Assembly: GCA_003568945.1 (NCBI GenBank)
Contig: BDIP01000007.1
Span: forward strand, 1-47,633
Reading direction: 5' to 3'
Length of the DNA: 47,633 nt
Source of the DNA: Kipferlia bialata
Taxonomy: Eukaryota > Fornicata
Part shown: in pieces, positions 1 to 11,400 of the stretch
How positions within the stretch are numbered: position 1 is the stretch's first letter
Layout of the letters: every line of letters starts with the position of its first letter
Position numbers and translations under genes: made by a program
Notes under the pieces: generated by a model
What the model was told of the DNA's origin: nothing
What the model saw: only the letters and a program-made list of their open reading frames with translations
The model's database searches: none

Positions 1-8
1 GGGGGTGT

Positions 9-52
<44 letters not shown>
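1..52. repeat. Poly(G) tract at left scaffold end
   Basis: A run of 42 G (11-52) follows a short GGGGGTGTTT. On the minus strand this reads CTCTCTCAC followed by poly(C), which matches the local 3' splice tract (CTNAC, then C-rich). It is therefore probably the expanded acceptor tract of the first intron of the minus-strand secreted gene at 282-584. The assembly ends inside it. Confidence 0.8.
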
Positions 53-53
<1 letters not shown>

Positions 54-281
54 GAGAGAGACTTGCCAATATATCGAAGGTGGTATCATGGGCAAAAATC
101 TAATGTGAGGGGAAGAGGAAGGGGGAGGGAGAGAGGCGTGAAGAGACAACGGAACATCGACATAGCTCTACTGGGAGAGAGAAAGAGAGAGAGAGAGTCA
201 TTCAAAGGGAAGTACAACACCAGCCTTGGGGGGGGGATGGGTAATGATGACCTTATGCAATACCAGAATCGGCAAGGGGAT

Positions 282-584
282 TCAAGGAGAATAAGAGATC
301 ACAGATAGAGGAGGAAGGTCAACTGGCAGAATCTTCCAAACCTTGAGAGTGACCGAGACACTCCCGGCATCAGCCCCTCCCAGACTGAACCAGACGCAGT
401 CATCACCAGGGAGTGCAACCCCAGTCGCAGTGGTCCAACTACCACTGGAGAAGGTGGGGCAAGAGTCAGAGGAAGCAGTGGTTCCAGAGATGTATGCCTG
501 TGGCGCCACAAAACTGCAGGTACCCACGCACACTAATGCACAGAGTACTAGCACCAGCATGGCCAGCCACTGTCTGGCTGGCAT
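282..584 (-). CDS. Secreted protein, first exon (partial)
   Basis: I do not recognise the family. The ATG at 584 opens a 100-codon frame that begins with a clear signal peptide: MPAR, a hydrophobic core of about 15 residues (WLAMLVLVLCALVCV), then a small-residue cleavage zone near residues 22-24 (GTCS). The mature part is rich in Ser, Thr and Gly with a few Cys. The frame ends at 282, but a GTGATC near 299 could be a splice donor, and the poly(C) tract at the window edge looks like the matching acceptor region. So this is probably exon 1 of a longer gene that leaves the window. It starts 175 nt from gene B on the other strand, giving a short divergent spacer. It could also be a complete small secreted protein. 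Confidence 0.45.
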   Translation of the reverse strand: MPARQWLAMLVLVLCALVCVGTCSFVAPQAYISGTTASSDSCPTFSSGSWTTATGVALPGDDCVWFSLGGADAGSVSVTLKVWKILPVDLPPLSVISYSP

Positions 585-759
585 CTAGGCCCTACTATAC
601 ACAGCACGTGCTAAAGACATGGCACCTCAATCTAAACCCTTAGATCATCTAGCGCTTTTTGTATGGTCTCACTAGACCCTTACTTAGTTTTTGGATCAGA
701 TGTGATGGTCGGGTAGAGGCACAGAAAGTGTCAATCTGCTCTACACAGGTGTCAGCCAG
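585..759. promoter_or_regulatory. Short divergent spacer (shared promoter region)
   Basis: These 175 nt separate the minus-strand secreted exon from the plus-strand pentapeptide gene. No TATA box or repeated motif stands out. An open stretch from 706 runs in frame into the ATG at 760, so an upstream exon of gene B cannot be excluded. The promoter role is inferred from the divergent arrangement only. Confidence 0.3.
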
Positions 760-3700
760 ATGCGGCTGAGTCTAACCGGTGGCAATGGGGTTGAGCTGAT
801 GTCTCTGGATGTGCCTGGTGATCTCAACCCAGAGGATACCCTACAGACACTGGTAGAGGTGTATAGACAGAGGATGGTTGAGAGGGCAAGTGAGAGGAGA
901 GAGGAGAGAGGGGGGGAGGGGGATGTCAGTGAGAGTGAGGGCTCTGGGTCTGAAAGTGACGATGCGGAGGGTGTCCCAGGAGATATTCCTATCCCCCCCT
1001 CGGTCTCTCTCTCGGTACACCTACCCGGCTGTATACAACCCCTCTCTCCCTCTCTCCCCATTGGCCTCGTGCTGCAGGGAACATCAATAGGTATTATATG
1101 ATAGTCTATTGAGAAAGATATACCGGTTCCCCTGTGAATAGTATCAATACAGATTCTGTGTCTATTCACTCTGACTCTGTTACTAATCATAGGTGGCGAG
1201 GAGCTCTGTATCCGCTTTGACTCCCCCCCTCCCCCCTGTGGCACTGTGTCATTCAATGCACCAGAGAGCACTGTCATGGGTAGAGTGCCATATGACATGG
1301 ACCCAAGGTGTGTTTGTGTTGTTTACATACAATATGTAATATAGGGTATGTGATAATTGTGCCTATATATATAGTAATGGTCTCACGCATACGACATGGA
1401 CCCAAGGTATGATTACTCACATATACATATATGAAAATGCACAGATTCTAGGCCTAGTAGTACCCCACAATACTGAATGGGTATGGATATGTTTTGACTT
1501 GTAGATATACATGTATGTGTGTGCATATATTCAAGTTTAGTGACAGTATCATGGCTAGAGGATTATGTGTACACCAGATTCTGTTGTAACAACGATATGT
1601 AGAGGGGAAACATGATCATTGTTAACCTTCCCCCCCAACTCCCAGATAGATACAGACTACCACACATAGAGTATTGCTATAGTAAATAGTACCATAGCCC
1701 CCATACCTATCAACAGGTGTGTTCTGCTACTTCGGTATAGATATTTCTTTTCAATGTCTATACACATATGTACTCCTACTCCCCCCCCCCCATGAGTTCT
1801 TTCCTATAGTTTTATCGTGGTATGGAAGTTGCGGTTATATGTATATGCATATGCATGTTACCGTCAATCTATGTCTCCTTTTCGATTATGTCAGTTGGCA
1901 TATAATATTAGACTAGGTGTACTATTGCTCTATTCTCGAGAATACCCTCAGTTCTTATGGTAGATGTAACTGAATGTATAATATACATGGTAGTTACAAC
2001 CCCCCCCCTCTTCTCTATTCCTTTACCCCCAGTTCTGTTATATCCAGTGGAGATGTAGTCAATGTGCTCTCCAAGGACTACATCAAGTGTTTCTCCTTTG
2101 CAGGGGGCAGGCTGCTACAGGGATATGCCATAGGGGCAGTGCCTATTGCTAGTGATGTGTGCACTCAGGCTAACCGGGCCATGCGGAGAGGGTATAATGC
2201 ACTAAACGGAGTCCTGCAGCTATCAACCCAGGTACTTGGGGACGGTTCCTTCACCGATATTGGTATGAGTGATATGTGACCTACGTATCACGTAGATTTG
2301 CAGGACCACATCAATATCTCAATCTTTTCTATCAATGTCTTACCTTATCCCAGGGTGGGTACTACGAGCTGCTGAAGTGGAACAAGGGACACCAGAGCAC
2401 ACTTTCAGTGACACGTTACTATATAGAGGCATCTTCCACCCCACACTGGGTAGAGGCACCTCTCACCATCACTGAAGATGCACGTGATTCCATTGCACAC
2501 TACCATACAGAGCTCCCAACGTTGGGATACAATGAGACAGGTACACATTGAAATTCGGATCTCAATGAACAATGTAACACTTTTAGTACACATTGTCATT
2601 TGAAGATAGAATTCCACTTACTCAGGTGCCGCTCTAGCATATGTGGCCAAGGGCCAGCGTATTCTGCGCTATGATACCCCCAGCCATACACTGTCCCTGG
2701 AAATGACTGTCCCAGATACCGTGACACACAAGGTCTCTCAGATCTCCGGCCTAGATACCTCGTATCTGCTCTCTTGCCACTCCAAGGAGGGCACTTGTGT
2801 ATCTGTCGTCAACAGAGATACCCTCAGCGTTGAGCATCTCCCGATAGAGGGAGACAGAGTCACTCTGTCCACCGCTGGGTGTGTCTTTGCAGATTGCGAG
2901 CGTGTCAACCACCCTTCCTTCCGTCATTATCATACTGGAGCTCCCCTCCACATAGCAGTAGACTATGGAACATGCATGAGTATCAGTCCGTGGGTTAGCA
3001 CGTTTGCCGTAAGAGGGGGCGACGTCTGGTGGACCCGCCCTGGAGTGATATGCAGAACACCGCTGTCCCAGTTCCGGCAGACTCCACAGTTGGCGTCCCA
3101 CACCGATAGTGGGGAGCAGTCCTCTCAAGCACTGATAGAGTGGGACGTTGATGTGAAAGAGGACCAGGTCCCTTTCACACCTACGTTGAAGTGTCAGACA
3201 AGTAACTCTACCATGTACGTTGCCCTTGCTCATGACCTCTCTGTCGCTGGTATGGCCGAGCACTGTCCCGGAATGGGCTGGAGGGTTATAGTAGCCAAAG
3301 ATACAGGGGTACGCACATTACCATACGTCGGCCAGAGTATCAGCTCAGTTCGCACCCATGCATATGCCTGTGTTCAAGGTCAACTGGTCTCTATAGACCT
3401 GGTCCATGGAACCGCAGAACCCAAATATGTGTCACTGAAGACACATCCAGCACTGTCTGATGACAGGAGTTGCCTCCTACTCGATACACCTACTGGTGTC
3501 AGGGAATACCCACTCCCAGCATGTGACACTATTACCTCTGGCCGGGTTGAGTATGGGTGCCGTGGTCTTGCTGCTGGGACTTTTGCAGGGACTGTATGTA
3601 TGGATGGAGTTGTCACTGACATGTCACGATCTAACCTCTATCGTGTCAACAGTGGTGTTTCCAGACCCATTGTTGCGGCTCAGCCGGAGACAGCAGAGTC

Positions 3701-5169
3701 AGAGATACCTCGAAAGGCCATTGCCTTCGACAAAGACCAACTGGAGCTAGTGCTCTCTCAGGGAGTGGCAATAGGACTGGATGTGAGTGGAGGATCTGAT
3801 CTCTGCTTTGATGTTGAGTCATTGTTCAAGGGACGGGTCCTCTCAGACTGCACATTCTCCCATTGTTCCATCACATCACTGGCCGGGGCTAACCTGACTG
3901 GTTGCACATTCACTAGCTGTACCATAGAGAATCTCGATGGAGCTTCCATGCGCAGATGTACCCTGCAGGGTTGCACTCTCAGCGGTGCCAGTTGTATCAG
4001 TGCCACACTTGCTGACGTGTCATTGGTAGAATGTCGCATGCAAGAATCTGTTTGGACTGAGTGTAGACTCAGTGGTGTGACTGCACTTGCCACACCTATG
4101 ATATCCTGTGATTTGACTGGTGCCTCAATGTCAAGAGTTGACTTGTCAGGCTGCGACCTCACGGGAGGCAATCTAAGACAGTCTAAGTGGAGTGGCTGTT
4201 CTCTATCCGGAGCAGTACTCCCCGGTTGCGACATGAGTACAGTCACACTGCAAGACGTTGATCTCTCTGGAGCCGACGTGGCAACATGCACTCTTCCACC
4301 ATGCTTTAGGAGAGGATGGAACGACAATGTCGCTTCCTTCAAGGGAGTTGACCTCTCTGGTACCTCCTTAGGAGACGTGAAAGGGTTTACTGGTGGCCAC
4401 ATTAAGGCGGCTACACGCATTAGTGGAGTAGACTTCCAGGGAGTAACCTTTAGCATAGACTTCAGGAAGGATCAGGCTACTCCGGCTTTCCGAGGGAGGG
4501 ACTTAACTGGATGCAACTTCTCTGGGTGCTCCATGCAGTCCTGCAGCCTCAGCGGATGCACACTCTCTAACGCAGTGTTTACAGGGACCGATCTGACCGG
4601 CAGCATCCTTACTGGGGCTACAGTGTCTGATGCAACATTCACAGACACAAATCTGACCAGATGCAATTTCTGGGCGAGCATTGGCCTCACATACGAGCAG
4701 TTCCACTCAGCTGCTACTACTCAGGGAGCTGACATAACGGGACTAGAACTCGTTCCCAAGCCAGGTATTCACACATTGGGACTGTCTCAATTATGACACA
4801 TATTTGCTTTCAATAATGTTAGCGATGCATAACACCGATTCGTTTTGTGTACGAGGCATCATGTATGCTAGAGTCATATGAGTATTCTGACAACCAGAGC
4901 CAGAGCCCGAACCTACACCTGGGACAGCTCCCTCTGGATTTGACTGGCCTGTTCCAAAGGACGGGCATTCTCAGGACGGAACACGTGCCACTCAGTCATC
5001 ACCCAGTGGCGGTTGTGGAGGTAGGATACTTGTTTGAAACAATTTGGTTCTCCCGGAGGGAATATCTTGTTGTCGATATGGTTTTCATTATATACATTGC
5101 GTCTAACATATAGGAGCAAGTAGCACTCAGAGGGGCCTCATGAGAGCAAGGAGGCGGCTGAAGAGATAA
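760..5169 (+). CDS. Pentapeptide-repeat protein, 7 exons
   Basis: Exons 760-1090, 1193-1307, 2033-2231, 2354-2540, 2626-4764, 4898-5020 and 5114-5169 join in consistent phase (1,2,0,1,1,1) to about 1049 residues. Exon 1 has an acidic Glu/Ser/Asp-rich stretch. The middle (2626 to about 3770) is an unassigned, probably beta-rich domain. From about 3800 to 4720 lie some 35-40 tandem pentapeptide repeats of the A(D/N)LXX type, in a Cys-rich form with many SGC and TGC steps, closed by a typical GLTYEQF cap. Pentapeptide repeats fold as a right-handed quadrilateral beta-helix; the molecular role here is unknown. The last two exons encode a Pro/Glu and Arg-rich tail (RARRRLKR). The large exon would stop at 4796 if read through, but splicing at 4764 keeps an open frame. 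A stem-loop follows the stop codon. The start at 760 is the first usable ATG and may be one exon too late. Confidence 0.85.
1292..1408 (+). repeat. Exon 3'-end/donor duplication (gene B)
   Basis: The exon end plus GT at 1292-1309 (ATGACATGGACCCAAGGT) recurs at 1391-1408 with one mismatch. The copy keeps a plausible donor (GTATGA). Use of the second donor would bring a TAG into frame, so it is probably silent or regulatory. Confidence 0.8.
1308..2032 (+). other. Long intron of gene B (725 nt)
   Basis: The donor is AAG|GTGTGT and the acceptor TTTACCCCCAG. Near its 5' end lies a second copy of the last 16 exon bases plus GT (1391-1408), 99 nt downstream of the true donor. The rest is AT-rich with short C runs. 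I see no further exon that keeps phase. Confidence 0.7.
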
Positions 5170-5185
5170 AGGTAGAGACTGAGTC

Positions 5186-5214
5186 ACTGCAGGAGACAGA
5201 ATGACTCCTGCAGT
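5186..5214 (+). terminator. Post-stop stem-loop, gene B
   Basis: A perfect 10-bp stem (ACTGCAGGAG at 5186-5195 with its complement at 5205-5214) and a 9-nt loop lie 17 nt after the TAA of gene B. It may act in mRNA 3'-end formation or stability. Similar stem-loops follow the genes ending at 24862 and 38110. Confidence 0.55.
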
Positions 5215-5439
5215 CGTATCCTAGAGTTGTGGTTGGACATTGCCCAGTGGGCAACACATAGTCTATGTTACAGTAGATTTCTAGTTTGGGCTTGACTGTC
5301 AAGCCTTTATACACAGTATCCATACACACAACCAACAATTGTCTCATAAATTCACCATATATTGGGAGTGGGAGAAGGGAAGTTGGGAAAGCTAGGAAAG
5401 AGAGTGATGCTGTATGTGACCTTCGCAAGGGTAGAACTC

Positions 5440-8400
5440 CTAGCTGGCGGTTCTGAGTTCGTATCCAAAGGTGAACCCACCCCCCAGCCCCTGGTTCCTG
5501 GGATCTGTGTTGAATGCGTGTCGAGGCTGCGCCACTGACATTATTGTGACATCTGGCTCAAAGTCCAATATCTCTAGCTTGGTATCCTTTCTAGAGCACT
5601 TGGAGAATACATATGCCGCAGACAGACCAAGCAGACCGAACCCTAGCATACCCACAGCTATGTATGCTTCCAACGGGTACCCATCGACAGACACATTGAC
5701 CGACAGGAGGGCCTCCCCATCTACTAGCACCTGGAAGTCGGTCTCACCCTCAGTGGGTAGAGTGACCATGGCCACGTATGACTGTGTCTCCTCGTTCCAC
5801 ACCGCCTCAGCTTGCTCCATGCTGTTCATCATGACTGTGACAGACCGGCCATCGCACACATTGCCCCATTGGTCTATGACATGCGTGTCAAAGGGAACAG
5901 TTGCATCAGAGGAAACTGTCTCTGGTAGAGTGACAGAGGATGACGCTGGATGGGGGGAGTCTGGGACAATGGATATGGACTTGGTCATGAAGACGGGGTC
6001 GTCTCCTACAGACACCACCACACTGGCGAGGCCTGCTCTGGTACCACCTGATAGCACTGCAGTGTACTCACCGGTGTCAGAGTCAATAGATGCCACTGAG
6101 GTGACTGTGCCATCCTCGTTGGTCCATGCTATACTCACGTCCTGGGGGATATCGTTCACATCACCATATGCAGACTTGAGTACAGCGCTCAGTGGTGTCG
6201 CAGTGCCAGCTACGGCAGTCTCTGTCAGCACCTCTGATGTATCTGGAGAGGCAGGGCCTACTGTTACTAGCATTCCACCAACAAGAAGATCAGCATCTGA
6301 GGCAGGCTTGGCCACAATGGAGTTGGGACCCACAGTGACTGGGATGTCAACCGTAGATGTGTAGCGCACTAGAGATCCGTCCTTCACCCCGTTAACGAGG
6401 GTATCCCCTACAGTAAGGGATACACCATCCGTCAAAGGCACACTACCTCCTAGTGTGTCCATGAAGTGATAGCTCAGCTCCACATTCGGGGTACCCTGCA
6501 CATATGCACCTTGTGCTCCATCGAATACAAGAGCAGCAGGGGACCCCAAGTTGAACTCACTCACCCCAAAGCCACCGGTGGAGTAGCTACCAACCACTAG
6601 GTTACCATTGTTGTCTAGTGAGACAGAGGCTGGGGCACGGGTAGGGGATAGTATGGGAGCGGTGCCCACAAACACACCAGAGGATCCGTCGAGCGTGTAG
6701 ACTGTGACTGAACCAGATACATGAGAGGAGTCGCTACTTGCTACGACAAGTGTGCCTCCAGCAAGGGATAGGGTAGTGGTTGCTGCAGAGACACTCTTTG
6801 TTGAGTAGTCCAAGCTGGGGGAAGACTCATCGACGGAGTCTTCTGAAACATAATCCATGGCGCCCCACTCAGTCTCAGAAGAGAAAACACCAAACCCAGT
6901 TACAAACTCGGTTGAGGCAATGGCCAGAACGCGATCGGATAGGGCAATGTCCCCACCTCCATATGGGAGTGAGGCAGCGTGTTCCCACTGAGACAGCTCT
7001 GCATCGTACTCGTACAATAGTGTCTCATTGACAGAGACCCCAGATGTAGTTAGTGCAGCAACGTCACCAGATATAGCAACCCTAGTCCCCAGGTGGGCAT
7101 ATGTAGTTGGAACAGTAGCCTGTAACCTCTCCGTATTCTCACACACGCCATCATCGCATGAGTACACATATGCAGCACCAGACTCTGGCACTAGAGATGA
7201 ATATGCACCAGGTGCGCCTACCACAAGCGTGGTATCGGTACATGCCACACTGCTGCCAAACCCATCCCCTTCCATACCATCGGGAGCTACAACAGTACCA
7301 GTGTAGTTCCACACTCCATCACTCTCTTGGAATACTTCAACTGCTTCCATCCCTGGGTGCCCTATGTACGCGATACCTGACCCATATTCTGTCTCAGATA
7401 GACACAACGCGTAGCCGAAGAGACCTGTGTCTGATGTATCGTTGGCACGCACTACCTGAGAGAGCGAGACATCTGAGGTACCCATGGGGTAGAAGTATAC
7501 TCTGCCCTGGTCCAGGAGACCGTCAGTCGGGGCGGACACTGCCTTCCAGTTATCTGATACTGCCACTGCATGACCGTACCCATATTCGGCGTCCTCTGTG
7601 ATCTCTGTCACTGCTTCACTCTCAAAGGAGAGTACAGGTGAAAAGGACACAACAGTATGTGTCATCAGAAGGGTACCATCACAGTATACTTCCAGTTCTG
7701 AGGGTCCTATTGTGTCGGCTGCGTGTATAGACACACTGTATGACCCACTCTGAGTATCAAGAACAGCAATAGACTGTGTCCCATCCTCCCATCCAGCAGA
7801 GACAACAGTTGAGGTACTCCTGATTGAGGAACCTAGTGCATTCCTCAAGGATATCGTGTAAGTCTGTGCATTATCAGTGGGAGCAATGGAAGGTGACACA
7901 GAAGATGTGGTGGCATCAGCAGCCATGCTCTCCACATCCACAGTGTGGGTCAGGAAGAGAACTCCATTGAGGTAGACGTGCAGAGACTGGGTCCCAGAGA
8001 TATGTGGTGCAGTGAGGGTAGAGACCCAATCTTGCGAGGTGGGACTGTATGTTGCCTCTGAATACTCATCCTCCGCCGCCCATCTGAGGGTGACCTCATG
8101 ATCCTGGTATGCATTGAGTACCTTGATACCACCACTAGAATACAAGGACACATGTACTTGAACTGCAGACCCAGCTACTGCACTACTAGGAGACACCATC
8201 GAGTAGTCACTGTCTGGGGTACCGCCAACCACCCTCATCGAGTAACTACCCAGTGGGTTGGAGTTGTACCAGGCATACACACTAGCTACACGGCTACCAC
8301 TAGATGGTGGAGCAGGGAGCAGGCATGTATAGGTGTCCGAACCAGTAGTACATGGGATAGCAAGGAACTCATCATCCGTGTAGGATACAGTCAGAGTACC

Positions 8401-11400
8401 GGTATCACCAAGTCTTGGGTTGCCATAAGCATCGACAATCGATACTGAGATAGTGTTGAAGTCACTCCCAAGAAGGTGCTTTGGGGATTGAATCTTGAAG
8501 GAAGAAACGTCTCCTGCTTGAATGGATACAGTGGTATCAAGGGAGAACGTCTCGTCGTCCATAGTGCAATGGACAAAGAGGGGTATATCTCCAGCAATGC
8601 GAGGTGCTGTCAGAGTACCAGTGTAGGTACCATCATCAAACGACAGGTCAGTGTTCACTAGAGACTCCTTGAGGAATCCAGCAAAGAGTGAATCATACGG
8701 TATGGTGTTGCCATACGAGTCTCTTGGAGTCACTGCCACTGAGACACCGCTTGCCACACTCACATCCAGACCGCCATTGATACTGATGGAAGACATGGTC
8801 AGAGAAGCAGCAGCCTCTGGTACTACATCCATGTTAAATACCCTGATGGTTATATCTCCCACCATCACTGATATCTCCAGAGCCTGGGCAATAACGTAGT
8901 CTTCTCCAGGGATATCGACAGTATACGACTGTGAATCGACATCGTGCACTGCGTCAAGCGCTACTGTTTCAAGTCCAGAGACGATCAGGGATACATCAGC
9001 ATACTCAGAAGTCATGTAGTTGGCGTAAGTGTCAAGTATCTGACTGGTGACACTGAACGCTTGACCAGCTGTGACTGGGTGGGAGGTATCATCTAGGCTA
9101 CAGTGTGAGGTGCCGTCTGGGTACTCCAGACATATAACGGACTCAGAGGGGTCAGCAGCAGCAGGAGTAACAGTCAACTCCATCGCCTGATACACCACAT
9201 CAGTGAACCTCTGGGACTCTGTTGCACACTCTGCTACCACCATTACGCTAGTATCATCCACCGAATACTGAGTCATTGTAGCACTGTAGACATCATTGTC
9301 TTCCTCCCAGTTAATAGAGTTGTAACTGACGGTTGTGTCACTGGATATGACTGTGGACTGAACAGTACACTGGTAAGAGGAGTCAGAGGGTAGAACGGAC
9401 CCAGTAGCATCCACGAGAGATACTAGGATGGTGATCTCCAGTCCAGCCTCCGTAGTGAGAGCAGAATCATCACATTCTATACCAGCCAACCCCCCGAACA
9501 CTGTGAAGCTTTCAGACACCACACCGTCAGAGTATCCATCCTGTGACACTGAGACGTCAAGGGTGTGGGGTCCTGCTGATAGTGTCTCTGTTAGTGGTAG
9601 ACTGTAACAGGATGATGCTGCACCATATGAAACAGACACGACGTCACCCGAGTCCACTGAGACACTGATGAACTCCAAGGACATACTATCACCATAAGCA
9701 TCGCTTAGCGCCAGATTCATAGTCACATCGGACTCAAATACTGGGTAAACGATCACAGAGTCAATACTCCCCATGACGTCTAGGGTGTGACCTCCCAAGG
9801 CGGTGCCCTCATGCCAGAGGAACATGTCAACTGCACTACCTGGCTCAGAGACGGTGGTCATAGAACACTGATACTGGGTATCTAACCATGCACACTCCGA
9901 GGCAGTATCAGCATCATCAGTCAGAGAGGATGATAGAGTGGTACCAACAGCAACTGGGTTCCCGTTGATGTCAGTCAATACCACATTCACTGTTGACAAC
10001 AGCCCTGACCAGATGGAATAGGGAGTCAATACTACATGGGCAGCTGGACCAGGCTGAATCTCAAGTGTACTAGCTAGAGTGTAGCTATCACTTCCTGAGA
10101 TCCCAACCAGATCCAATGTGGCGTCACCCACTGTTAGAGGGAGAGAGACAGTGCCGGACACATACCCATCGCCATCAGAGACTAAGATAGTGCTTCCCAC
10201 CACACCCTCCACCTCACATGTCACACTGTCATAGACAATGGAGTTGCCGAACATGTCTCGAATCTGAGTATTCACAACAACAACGGATCCGGCCACCAGC
10301 GCCTCTCCGCCATTCACTGATACAATAGACTCACCATCACTCGGTGTCATATCAGCGACAACCTTGAGCATAAAGGATCCAATCAGTAGGTCTCCAGCGA
10401 TAACCGATACATTGTGGGTTTCAGCTTGAGTATAGTCTGCAGGGTCAAGACTGAACACAACCCCAGATGCCCGAGATGATTTTGATCCAAGGAGAACTGG
10501 TACACCAGTTCCAGGGTCGCTAGATATTGAGACAACACAGTCGCTGACAGGGTTTCCATACTCGTCACATACTGTGACAGATACAACACCCCCTGAACCA
10601 GCTGTCACCGTGTAGGAAGAGTCGATGCCAGTAACCAACTCGACACCTCCGGATGTCACAGAGTATCCACTGGTTAGATCATCAACGTGACTAGGTTGCA
10701 CCGTGAGTGGAACAGAGAGAGTGACACTATCAGTGATGTCTCCTATCACACACTCAGCTGTAACCAGAAGGCAGTCACTCTCGGTGGAGACAGAGGACAC
10801 GCTACTGGTATACATGTGCCCAGACCCAGTTAGCGTAGCACTATAGACTGATCCTAGTCCACCATTGATAGAAGCGATACCAACATCACTGGCCACAGTG
10901 ACTGTACAGGTATACTCTGTGTCAACAGGAAGCGTGGTTCCATTTGAGTCCAGAAGTGTGAGTGAGAGATCGAACACCTCTCCCGCAGTGGCTGTGAGTG
11001 CATCATCACTCGACGCGATACCAGCCAGAGGACCATACTCAGTGACTGATGCTGTCAGGTCCACACTAGGGTATGAAGGGTCCGATACAGACACATCCAT
11101 GGAGTATGGACTCTCACCAGACACAGTGGATATCTGTACCGTATAGTACCCCTCCTGTGAGTTGAAGGTGGCATCTACAATTACTCCCTCATATGTCACA
11201 TAGACATTGATCAAGTCATGGACAGAGACACCATACACGTCATGGATAGTGAACCTGACAGCACTCGAAGTGGATAGTTTAGGTAGTGAGACTACTCCAT
11301 CCAGGTTCACAATGACACTCTCAGTCACAGAACCTATGTACACCCCTCCAAGCCAGGCATGTAGGAGAGCCTCAGTGGTTGGATCAACATCATGGGAGAC

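Noticed and set aside
11-52. Poly(G) at the left end as a sequencing-chemistry artefact
   Set aside because: Dark-cycle poly(G) would appear as C at the left end and G at the right end of a contig; the opposite is seen, and internal tracts also occur.
741-1298. 185-codon minus-strand frame
   Set aside because: It lies antisense to two phased exons of gene B and is low-complexity Ser/Pro/Leu; a shadow frame.
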